Assembly (NCBI GenBank): GCA_910588595.1 | Contig: CAJUQU010000085.1 | Coordinates: forward strand, 1 to 13,458 | Length of the DNA stretch: 13,458 bases | Origin: an uncultured Lachnospiraceae bacterium | GTDB lineage: Bacteria; Bacillota_A; Clostridia; Lachnospirales; Lachnospiraceae | Reading direction: 5' to 3' | Part shown: positions 6,510-13,102 of the stretch, in pieces | Numbering within the stretch: the first letter of the stretch is position 1 | How the letters are laid out: the number at the start of each line of letters is the position of its first letter | Notes under the pieces: model-generated | Told to the model about the DNA's origin: nothing | What the model saw: the letters and a program-made list of their open reading frames with translations, nothing else | Database searches by the model: none | Position numbers and translations under genes: made by a program

Positions 6510-7326
6510 TATGAATTGCCAACACAACTGCAAAGGAAATAACTTGTGCAGCCATGATTCGGACAATTTGTAATTCGTCTGCGCCCTTTAACGAAACGAC
6601 ATGCAGCATGTTTGTAGCAACGGTATTATTGAATAAATGGTCGCCAAGACCTGCCCATAGATTTCCTGTTATGCGGTAAAGAAGCCCCCATTTGATGCCC
6701 ATAATCCCGGCAAGGATGATATAACCGATACCCATTAGAAGCATTGCCGCAAACGACATTTCGCCATTTATGCAGCTTCTGATGGGCATTACAATATGCC
6801 AGACACCAAACAAAAATGCAGCAATATAATTCGCTTGCATAAATGGCTTTGTTTCGGAAAGTGTTCTTATGAACAGACCGCGAAAAACGCCCTCCTCCAT
6901 CCATACATTGACGATATTGAATAGTACACATAACAGAAAGAAAACAAAATCCGTATTTTTTATTTGAGAGCCGGTTAAGGAAAAACTGCTGATATAGATT
7001 TCCAAATGCGCAGGATTGCCTTGCAGCGCTAAAATCCCTAATTCCAGTCCAAAAGAAACGGCAAAGCAAACGCTTCCCAATAACAACCCTTTCAAAATAC
7101 CGCTTACAAAACCGTCTCTTTGAAATCCAATATCACGCCATGTAAGATTTATCTTTTTCAATGCCAGCACCAAAAAGATAATTCCAATGACTTTATGGAG
7201 CACATTTTCTCCAATAGCTGTTTTGTCTGTTTCAATTAAAAAGTATTCCACAAACCTTACAGACAAGCAAAACATGAAGATTATCATGCATAAATTTGTT
7301 GATTTGTATTTTATGTTTTTTTCCAT
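6484..7326 (-). CDS. CPBP (CAAX/Abi) intramembrane metalloprotease (280 aa)
   Basis: Polytopic membrane protein of the CPBP family, glutamate/histidine metalloproteases that cleave in the membrane; bacterial members often sit in bacteriocin loci as immunity or peptide-processing proteins. All motifs are present: EExxxR as EEGVFR (144-149), FxxxH as FGVWH (173-177), and the last histidine with following asparagine in GDHLFNN (H230, N233/N234). About seven or eight hydrophobic helices surround them. GGAGG lies nine bases before the ATG at 7326. It is separated from the second CPBP gene by about 200 bp and so likely has its own promoter. The target is unknown. The family call is firm; the biological role is inference. 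Confidence 0.9.
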   Translation of the reverse strand: MEKNIKYKSTNLCMIIFMFCLSVRFVEYFLIETDKTAIGENVLHKVIGIIFLVLALKKINLTWRDIGFQRDGFVSGILKGLLLGSVCFAVSFGLELGILALQGNPAHLEIYISSFSLTGSQIKNTDFVFFLLCVLFNIVNVWMEEGVFRGLFIRTLSETKPFMQANYIAAFLFGVWHIVMPIRSCINGEMSFAAMLLMGIGYIILAGIMGIKWGLLYRITGNLWAGLGDHLFNNTVATNMLHVVSLKGADELQIVRIMAAQVISFAVVLAIHTYRTTKVR

Positions 7327-7369
7327 ATATAGCTGCCTCCATCAGCACCAATTCCTTTTTTATATGCGA

Positions 7370-7388
7370 CCTCCTGTCAAACAGGAAG
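7370..7388 (-). promoter_or_regulatory. hairpin in the leader of the first CPBP gene
   Basis: CCTCCTGT (7370-7377) and ACAGGAAG (7381-7388) form an 8-bp stem with one wobble and a 3-base loop, about 45 bp before the start codon. On the minus strand the 3' arm contains AGGAGG, but no gene start follows it at a proper distance. It could be an operator or a leader RNA hairpin. The rest of 7327-7530 is AT-rich with a short palindrome (ATTGAAT/ATTCAAT, 7462-7479) and no gene. Confidence 0.3.
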
Positions 7389-7530
7389 TTACCAAGCCAA
7401 AAAATTTTTATATAACAGCAGTTTACAAGTTTTTGTGAAAGTTATATTTTTATGGTTTTGCATTGAATTAATATTCAATTTTCCTGTACTTTTCAGACAA
7501 TCAAGTGCATATTTGTTACATTTTAATAGG

Positions 7531-8259
7531 TTATAAACTGGTGTTATATAATAGAGTACCAACAAAAATTATGATCGCTAATACAACAATGTTATATTGT
7601 ATTGATGCTAAATAACAGATATTAAAAGCTGCGTGCATAATGGCAATCAGCAATATATTTCTGCATTGATAATAGGTTCTTCCCAAAACAACGGAAACAA
7701 GTAATGTCCATATACAAAGACAAACAATTTGTTCCATGCCCAATGAATTTCTGATTATCCACATAGGTATATGCCACACTGCCCAAACAGCGCCAACAAA
7801 TATAACGCTGATGATTTTTTTCTTAAAAGGCGACCGTTCAAGCAAAAATCCCCGCCATGCTATTTCTTCAACAAGTGCTGTAATCAGCAGATATATACAG
7901 TTTGCCAATAGTGATGCTGATGACAAATAAATATTTACGTTCACTCCCGTTATAAGCGAATAGCAATAAGAACAGAATATCCCCGCAGCCATACATACAG
8001 CCCATATCAAAATATGTTTGGCTGTTATTTTCCCTGAAAACATCTGTAAAAAGTACACCTTGACATTCTGCTCGCAAACCAGCAGAAAAATAGCAGCTAT
8101 CGAGGGGATGCACACATATAAGTATTTTACGTATAACAATATATTGGGAATGATAATTCCGTTTTGTTCTAGTAATGTAGGTACATAGCATATAAACGAT
8201 AAAACATATACAACAGAAACCCATAACGTGAGTGTCAACTTATTTGTGTATCTCGCCAT
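7531..8259 (-). CDS. second CPBP (CAAX/Abi) intramembrane metalloprotease (242 aa)
   Basis: A distinct member of the same protease family, not a copy of its neighbour. Motifs are EExxxR as EEIAWR (131-136), the second histidine in VWHIPMW (H163; this WHxPxW form is typical of the family) and HAAFN (H209, N213). About eight hydrophobic helices cover most of its length. The start at 8259 (MARYTNKL) has AAGGAGA seven bases upstream; the frame extends 20 codons further but without a site. It lies 79 bp after a 31-residue membrane peptide gene and follows the nucleotidyltransferase with no clear terminator, so the three are probably one transcript. A role in processing, or resistance to, a membrane peptide is a reasonable guess. 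Confidence 0.88.
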   Translation of the reverse strand: MARYTNKLTLTLWVSVVYVLSFICYVPTLLEQNGIIIPNILLYVKYLYVCIPSIAAIFLLVCEQNVKVYFLQMFSGKITAKHILIWAVCMAAGIFCSYCYSLITGVNVNIYLSSASLLANCIYLLITALVEEIAWRGFLLERSPFKKKIISVIFVGAVWAVWHIPMWIIRNSLGMEQIVCLCIWTLLVSVVLGRTYYQCRNILLIAIMHAAFNICYLASIQYNIVVLAIIIFVGTLLYNTSL

Positions 8260-8338
8260 CACAATTTCTCCTTGCAGTACGAAAATCTTACAGCAATTCT
8301 GATTTCTCATTCTCGGCAAATTCCCGATAAACTGAAAT

Positions 8339-8434
8339 TCATTTCTCTTTTTTGCTCATAAGAGAACAACTGATAGCTACAAATAAACCAATTAAAATCC
8401 ACGGAAATGCTGCTCCTAAAAAATCACTAACCAT
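8339..8434 (-). CDS. 31-residue single-helix membrane peptide
   Basis: An ATG at 8432-8434 preceded by GAAGGAGG (eight bases away) opens a frame of 31 codons ending in TGA. The peptide begins MVSDFLGAAFPWILIGLFVA, one hydrophobic helix, followed by ISCSLMSKKEK with a positive cytoplasmic-type tail (Nout-Cin expected). It sits 33 bp after the nucleotidyltransferase stop and 79 bp before the second CPBP gene. The strong site argues that it is translated. No family is recognised with certainty; it could be a regulatory membrane peptide, a toxin-like peptide, or a substrate of the adjacent protease. Confidence 0.65.
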   Translation of the reverse strand: MVSDFLGAAFPWILIGLFVAISCSLMSKKEK

Positions 8435-8467
8435 ACTTCATTCCTCCTTCAAAATTCCGATTTCTCT

Positions 8468-9520
8468 TTATATTTCTTCAGAAATTTCTTTGTTGTAATC
8501 CTCCGCATATTCTGTCATACTCTCAAAATGCCTTGGACAAATTCCCACATTTTCATATTCTGCAAGATACTTATTCAGAGCCTGATTGAAGACATCCACA
8601 TTCTCTTCCAGATTTTTGGGGTTAAATTTATCCATAATTTCAAAGCCATCCACTGCGATACATTCTGCAATTTCATAGAACATCCACTGTAAAGACAATA
8701 AATTCATAAAGGAAGAATACATATCGTTTCTGCCTGCCGCCTCGGCCATTTTGTTTTTCCAGTTAGAATACATTTCCTCATACGTTCCACGCAGATTTTG
8801 TGCAGAAGGGCGTTCCTTTTTCTTCGGAACCTGCAAATACCCATTTGTCAAAACGAAAACTTCCGTCAGTTCTGCCCGTATCTTTTCCACTGTTTTTGCC
8901 TGAATGACGGCAAGAATCCTAGCTTCCATATCAAAAGGAAGTCCAAGCTGTTTCAGCTCATCCAGAGTCCTTTTCGTTCCTTTTCTGAAATACTGACCGT
9001 TATACAACATGACAGCATTTTCTATAAACGTAATAGCCGCTCCTGCACAGCTTCTGGCTTTTGATACAGATTGTGTGAGATATACCTCTGCAAGCAGCTT
9101 TTTTGCATCGCTATATGCCTTGTCAGCCTTTTCAAACCGCCTGTCCGATGCAAGCAGTTCTGCCGCTTTTCTTCTTATCTCATCCAGCCTTTTCAATGCA
9201 CTTTTATCTTTGCAATAGACAATCTTCGAGTCGATCAGCTTAGACAAATGTGCATGGTCACACTGCGCATCATTTTCAAGCATATCCCAGCTGGTACAGT
9301 AAATATCATATCCTATATCAACATCATCTAATATAAATCCGTCAGCCAGAATCTGTCCGTTTTCGTCATTGATCAAGACCATCAAATCAAGATCGGATTT
9401 TTCATACTCATCTCTGGTAGCGACCGAACCATACACACCGATCAGTGCCAGAGAATCAGGGCACAGCGCATCTGCCTTTTTTATAATAGCGTTTATAATT
9501 TTTTCATTCCTATCATTCAT
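8468..9520 (-). CDS. nucleotidyltransferase-fold protein, aminoglycoside-NTase-like (350 aa)
   Basis: The N-terminal domain has the polymerase-beta-type signature: G31-S32 in VYGSVATRDEY followed by SDLDLMVLI (catalytic D43 and D45) and a probable third carboxylate in GYDIYC (D72). Such enzymes transfer a nucleotide from NTP, and related proteins adenylate aminoglycosides; the closest antibiotic-resistance class cannot be fixed here. A helical region (about 110-235) and a soluble C-terminal part (to 350) with no recognised motif follow. GGGAGG stands seven bases before ATG. It may act on a drug, a tRNA or a protein. It probably heads a transcript with the 31-residue peptide and the CPBP gene, from a promoter at 9583-9610. 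Confidence 0.8.
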   Translation of the reverse strand: MNDRNEKIINAIIKKADALCPDSLALIGVYGSVATRDEYEKSDLDLMVLINDENGQILADGFILDDVDIGYDIYCTSWDMLENDAQCDHAHLSKLIDSKIVYCKDKSALKRLDEIRRKAAELLASDRRFEKADKAYSDAKKLLAEVYLTQSVSKARSCAGAAITFIENAVMLYNGQYFRKGTKRTLDELKQLGLPFDMEARILAVIQAKTVEKIRAELTEVFVLTNGYLQVPKKKERPSAQNLRGTYEEMYSNWKNKMAEAAGRNDMYSSFMNLLSLQWMFYEIAECIAVDGFEIMDKFNPKNLEENVDVFNQALNKYLAEYENVGICPRHFESMTEYAEDYNKEISEEI

Positions 9521-9582
9521 CGCATATCCTCCCGATATATTTTGCTTTGGAGTAATTCACTTTTGCATTCAATGACTTTGGG

Positions 9583-9610
9583 ATTATCATCACTTCGTTT
9601 CTGATATCAA
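9583..9610 (-). promoter_or_regulatory. candidate promoter for the nucleotidyltransferase gene
   Basis: On the minus strand TTGATA (9605-9610) and GATAAT (9583-9588) are each 5/6 matches to -35 and -10, with 16-base spacing. This puts the start of transcription about 55 bases before the ATG at 9520. It overlaps the T-run that follows the palindrome at 9613-9630. Confidence 0.5.
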
Positions 9611-9630
9611 AAATTCAGAACTTTCTGAAT
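9606..9630 (-). terminator. weak intrinsic terminator or palindromic operator
   Basis: ATTCAGAA (9613-9620) and TTCTGAAT (9623-9630) form a perfect 8-bp inverted repeat. On the minus strand it is followed by a short T-run (9609-9614) and lies 12 bp past the stop of the 58-residue gene. The stem is AT-rich, so termination would be weak. Because the -35 box of the next gene abuts it, an operator function is also possible. Confidence 0.45.
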
Positions 9631-9642
9631 CTATGTTCCGCT

Positions 9643-9819
9643 TTACAGAACCTGTAAAAACACTGTTATGAACATGATGATTCCCACCACAATGGCGGTT
9701 ATGCCAAAGAAATAGCTTCTCTTGTTTCCGTTTTTTCCATCGACAATCCAAAGCAGACCGCGCAGTATAAGAAGTAATCCTACAAAAAACGGAATAAATT
9801 TATTAACAGCCTCTGTCAT
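9643..9819 (-). CDS. small two-helix membrane protein (58 aa), coupled to the upstream gene
   Basis: The ATG at 9817-9819 overlaps the TGA of the upstream gene (ATGA), and AAAAAGG precedes it. The 58-residue product starts MTEAVNKFIPFFVGLLLILR, has two hydrophobic helices (about 9-27 and 37-57) joined by a polar turn (DGKNGNKRS), and ends in TAA. Family not recognised. The overlapping start implies translational coupling and perhaps a complex with the DUF6608-like membrane protein. Confidence 0.65.
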   Translation of the reverse strand: MTEAVNKFIPFFVGLLLILRGLLWIVDGKNGNKRSYFFGITAIVVGIIMFITVFLQVL

Positions 9820-10232
9820 TCCTTTTTACCTTTTCCTTCCTGCCCTCTCTTTTTCTGAAAAACATAAACGGCAGTATTGATGATACATAACAGCACAAAA
9901 AGGCCTGTAAAGTTAATCCAAATATCCCTGTATGCTGTTTTCGCCAAAGGTTCCCGCAGACCGCTAAACCAAACATACGCGAATGCTAGCAGCAAAGAGG
10001 GAATATAGGCAGTCAAATATCTGAGAAGCATTGGCTTAACAGGCAGATTTGTGCACAGCTCAAATGCAGCTATCCCAATCAGGAGGATCATAGCCCTGTC
10101 TAATTCATGCCAGTTGCCGCTTGGGTCTTCATAAACACCATTACAAAGGTACAAAACACTGTTCAACAATGTTATCACTGTATATATAATTGAGTAAATC
10201 GATACGATACGAAGCCACTTTTTCTTATTCAT
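9816..10232 (-). CDS. polytopic membrane protein, DUF6608-like (138 aa)
   Basis: An integral membrane protein with about four hydrophobic helices (roughly 6-26, 43-62, 71-90 and 106-125) and a basic tail (QKKRGQEGKGKKE). The loop NGVYEDPSGNWHELDRA and the later SGLREPLAKTAYRDIW are conserved-looking segments that I associate with the Firmicutes family DUF6608; this is from memory. The start at 10232 (MNKKKWLRIVS) has GGAG six bases upstream. The frame extends to an ATG at 10307 with no ribosome site, and the extra 25 residues do not look like a membrane-protein start. Function unknown. It overlaps the 58-residue gene by four bases, so they form a two-gene unit. Confidence 0.7.
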   Translation of the reverse strand: MNKKKWLRIVSIYSIIYTVITLLNSVLYLCNGVYEDPSGNWHELDRAMILLIGIAAFELCTNLPVKPMLLRYLTAYIPSLLLAFAYVWFSGLREPLAKTAYRDIWINFTGLFVLLCIINTAVYVFQKKRGQEGKGKKE

Positions 10233-10407
10233 TTTCTTCTCCAATCTAAACAATTCAAACAACCGAAGCCATTCCAAATGCTTATCTCCGTCTAATACGA
10301 ATACCATTTATGACTGCGCTTTCTTAATGTCAGCGTTCCTCACCGTAAATATGTTCCCATTTTATTGAGTCAGGCACCCATAATTCAAAACGACCTGATG
10401 ACAACAT
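10233..10407. other. spacer with short remnant-like frames
   Basis: No supported gene and no clear terminator. On the minus strand, straight after the TAG of the coiled-coil gene, the same frame continues ATG TTG TCA TCA for 25 codons (MLSSGRFELWVPDSIKWEHI...) to TGA without its own ribosome site; the composition looks protein-like, so it may be a gene remnant. Confidence 0.4.
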
Positions 10408-10911
10408 CTATACTGAAAAAGAAATATTTGTGCCAGATTCCGATTTCGATGCTTCCCCAGTTTTCGTATAAATTACAGGTTCCATCTTAATAGCATCCAC
10501 TGTTTCTTCTACAAAGATGTCGTTGTCTGCACCAATCTGAACAGAATCAGTCTTCCCATCCAATGTAGCCTTCTCACTTTCGCTGATGCTGATCGCATCC
10601 GTATCCCCCTTACGGTTTTCCTCTATCCTCTTTTCCAACTCTTCGCGCTGTTCCCTGCGTTTCTGAATAGCGTTTTCCTGCTCTGCTTTCGCTTTTTCTC
10701 TTGCCTCCTTTGCATCCTCCTTCATTCCTTTTTCAGTTGTCTTCTGGTAATCCTCTGCCTTATCTGCAAAGTCACTGGCATACCCCATTGCCCGTTCCAT
10801 GACGGCTGTGTCTCCTCTGCGCTCTGCTTCCTTATAGACACGTATCGGTGTATTCATCAGTTTCATACTCATACTTGCCCCTGCAAGGCCTTCCATCGTT
10901 TTCGCATGCAT
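10408..10911 (-). CDS. hypothetical charged coiled-coil protein (167 aa)
   Basis: Unrecognised soluble protein. Residues about 23-105 are almost wholly K/E/R/A-rich helix (for example DAKEAREKAKAEQENAIQKR), a strong coiled-coil candidate. The N-terminus has a short methionine-rich helix (MEGLAGASMSMKLMN), and the C-terminal 60 residues are polar and acidic with no motif. No signal peptide or membrane segment. The ATG at 10911 has GGAGG ten bases upstream; a TTG directly before it (10914) is a possible alternative. It follows the interrupted coiled-coil gene, kinase and LytTR regulator on the same strand, so it may be a target or accessory of that signalling unit. It ends in TAG, like its neighbour. 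Confidence 0.7.
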   Translation of the reverse strand: MHAKTMEGLAGASMSMKLMNTPIRVYKEAERRGDTAVMERAMGYASDFADKAEDYQKTTEKGMKEDAKEAREKAKAEQENAIQKRREQREELEKRIEENRKGDTDAISISESEKATLDGKTDSVQIGADNDIFVEETVDAIKMEPVIYTKTGEASKSESGTNISFSV

Positions 10912-11056
10912 CAATTTTGTACCTCCATCTGAAGCTTTCTGTACATAATCCTTTTGAAAAGTCCAATTACCGCTATGATTTCAACAATATCGGAAAACAG
11001 TGCGCATTTGCCACCATCTCCCGGTATTGATACTACACTAAAAATCCAACTCTCTT

Positions 11057-11617
11057 TTATTCTGATACAGCAGCATTCTGTCGCCTGTAGGTATCATTGT
11101 CTTTCTGGCTTAACTCGTTTTCTACCTGCGCCAGCTGTTTCTCCAGTTCCCGGATTTTCTTTTCATCTCCAGAAGCTGACTGAATCTGCTGTTCCAGCTG
11201 CTGTTTCTCTTCTTTCAGCTTTTTGATTTCCCTATCAACTTTATCCGTATTTGTGACACATTTCTCCTCCGGCTTTCCCTAGCTGTCCCCGCTTACCTTC
11301 GGCTCTTTTCCATCTTCGCCTTCCCCAGAACGGTCATCCGTTCCATCTGCATGGTCAGCTTTCGGGTCATCAAAAAAGATTTTCCGGCTGCCGTTCTCGT
11401 CCTTGCCTACCCAGTACAGTCCTGTAGGTTTTTTTCCCGATTTTTCACTGCTGATGTATTCATCCTGTGGTTCGGACAGCGTGCCGGATTTTTTCTCCTC
11501 TGCAGCCTTCTCTGCTTCCTTTGCTTTTTCCGCCCTCTCAGCGGCCTGTTTTTCCTTCACCCTTTCTGCGTAGTCAGTTCTGGAATATTCATAGTTTCCA
11601 TTCACCTGCATTGCCAT
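11057..11617 (-). pseudogene. coiled-coil protein gene split by an in-frame TAG
   Basis: The first part (11279-11617, 112 codons, AAAGGAGG before MAMQVNGNYEYSRTDYAER) has an A/E/K-rich helix (16-44) and a DEYISSEKSGKKPTGLYWVG segment, and ends at TAG (11279-11281). The same frame then continues without a start codon for 73 more codons: CVTNTDKVDREIKKLKEEK ... LEKQLAQVENELSQKDND-TYRRQ to TAA (11057-11059). The downstream part is a textbook heptad coiled coil and contains no ATG, GTG or TTG start in frame. The simplest reading is one 186-codon gene broken by a nonsense mutation. Alternatives are stop readthrough, a suppressor tRNA or a sequencing error. A possible -10 TAATAT lies near 11640. 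Function unknown. Confidence 0.65.
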
Positions 11618-11623
11618 AAGCAT

Positions 11624-11727
11624 GTTCCTCCTTTAATTTAATATTATCAGGCGACTTCGTAGATGTCGCTTTGAGCCACCCCAATAGATGGCTTCCTTTT
11701 TCTTTTTCGACCGGAGAACGTAACACG
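11624..11727 (-). promoter_or_regulatory. leader region with two hairpins and a palindrome
   Basis: Between the kinase stop and the split coiled-coil gene lie AGCCACC/GATGGCT (11674-11693, 6-base loop, one wobble) and GCGAC/GTCGC (11651-11669). At the kinase stop codon is the palindrome AACGTAACACGTT (11717-11729). These may form a leader regulating the coiled-coil genes or bind a LytTR-type regulator. No gene is present. Confidence 0.35.
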
Positions 11728-13101
11728 TTAATCCATTTGCTGTGGAATACCTTCTGGGTGCTTTGAAAGGATCAGCAGCACATGGAGGACAAATTTATTC
11801 TCCTGTGTCTCGATGCTCATGGCGCCGCCATATTTTTCGGCTACCTTTTTTACATTCGACAAGCCTGTTCCTTTCTTGAACGTATCTTTTCCATGGAAGC
11901 TGTTCTCCACTTCTATCATAAGGAAATCGCCCTGAATACGCCCGGACACACGGATATATTTTTCTATGCCGGCATCCAGACTTTTTACTGCCTGGATCGC
12001 ATTGTCCAGTGCATTTGACAGGACAATGCAGATGTCAATGTCCTTAATGTCACAAGGGTATGGCAGAAGGAGGGAACAGTCCGCGTCGATCCCCATGCTT
12101 TTTGCAATTCCCAGTTTGTTTCCCACCAAAATATCCACTACTGGGTTATTGGTACTGCAGGGGAATGACATTTTTTCCGCTATATCGTCCATAGCCTCCA
12201 TATAGCTTACGGCTTCCGTGAATTTCCCGCTCTGCAAAAGATTTTTCACCACTGCGATGTGGTTCCTGATGTCATGGCGGAACGACTTTGTTTCATCGTA
12301 ACGGGCCTTCGCTTCCTCCACATACCGGTTCAGGGAATGTTCTTCCTGTTCCATCAGTGAAATTTCAGTGCTGAGGCGGAAATTTTGCTGCAGTTTCTTA
12401 TAAGAGAACAGAATGCAGAACAGGCTTAAAAGTCCCAGAAAATACATGACCAGCATCTGCCCATGACTGAAAAAGTGTCCCGCAGACCCTTTGTCCGCCA
12501 GAATCTCAAACTGGAAGTCATATTCAATCGCATTGATATAGTTACTCATAATAAATATCATCAGGATCGGAACAAAAATCAGAAACATCTGCTGCATTCC
12601 CATTGTGGTGTCAGGAGCATCCGCAGGACACAGGGCATCCACGGGATAAAGATCATCCCGGGAAAAATAGCGGTATACGATATAATAGCAAAACCCACTC
12701 AGCAAAAAGGACGCCGCCTCGCAGATCAGCATGGCCGCAATATTGCCTGTCTCATGGAAAAAAGCAGGCAGCCATGGGTATGGAAGGCTCATCAGTGCGT
12801 TCACGATTCCGCTGCAGAGCAACATGATTTCCGTTGTCAGCGTCGCATACAGAAGGGAAGCCTTAAAATTCGCATGGCAGGCAAAAGCCCCACATATCGA
12901 AATCAATAAGACAAACACCACAAAATCAACAATCGTGCCGCCTGAAATAAACTCGCCCACAATCACTGCACCTACCGCAAACAGGAAATAAAAAGGAGGC
13001 CACATTTTCTTTTTCAAAATTTTTACCAGAAAGTAAATCTGGAAAGACGTTTCAATCACGCCCATAATATATACATTAAAAAAATCTAAATACTCGTCCA
13101 T
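11728..13101 (-). CDS. AgrC-like sensor histidine kinase, HPK10 / GHKL type (457 aa)
   Basis: Membrane sensor that autophosphorylates and passes phosphate to the adjacent LytTR regulator; the family typically senses extracellular peptides. The N-terminal half has six or seven hydrophobic helices (about 9-28, 35-52, 57-75, 83-106, 117-148, 171-190, 215-235). Then comes a dimerisation helix with the phospho-acceptor in SFRHDIRNHIAVVKNLLQ (H276), the N-box VLSNALDNAIQAV (N363, N367) and a GTGLSNVKKVAEKYGG G-box (from 411). The ATG at 13101 starts one base after the regulator stop; a GTG at 13116 is an alternative. The coupling and order (regulator, then kinase) support one operon. AgrB and AgrD are not seen here. 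Confidence 0.88.
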   Translation of the reverse strand: MDEYLDFFNVYIMGVIETSFQIYFLVKILKKKMWPPFYFLFAVGAVIVGEFISGGTIVDFVVFVLLISICGAFACHANFKASLLYATLTTEIMLLCSGIVNALMSLPYPWLPAFFHETGNIAAMLICEAASFLLSGFCYYIVYRYFSRDDLYPVDALCPADAPDTTMGMQQMFLIFVPILMIFIMSNYINAIEYDFQFEILADKGSAGHFFSHGQMLVMYFLGLLSLFCILFSYKKLQQNFRLSTEISLMEQEEHSLNRYVEEAKARYDETKSFRHDIRNHIAVVKNLLQSGKFTEAVSYMEAMDDIAEKMSFPCSTNNPVVDILVGNKLGIAKSMGIDADCSLLLPYPCDIKDIDICIVLSNALDNAIQAVKSLDAGIEKYIRVSGRIQGDFLMIEVENSFHGKDTFKKGTGLSNVKKVAEKYGGAMSIETQENKFVLHVLLILSKHPEGIPQQMD

Positions 13102-13102
13102 G

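Noticed and set aside
10912..11056. Open minus-strand frame reading ...IVEIIAVIGLFKRIMYRK, considered as an AgrD-like precursor
   Set aside because: It has no usable start codon or ribosome site, and it is the continued shadow frame of the upstream coiled-coil sequence; no cysteine thiolactone-type core fits.
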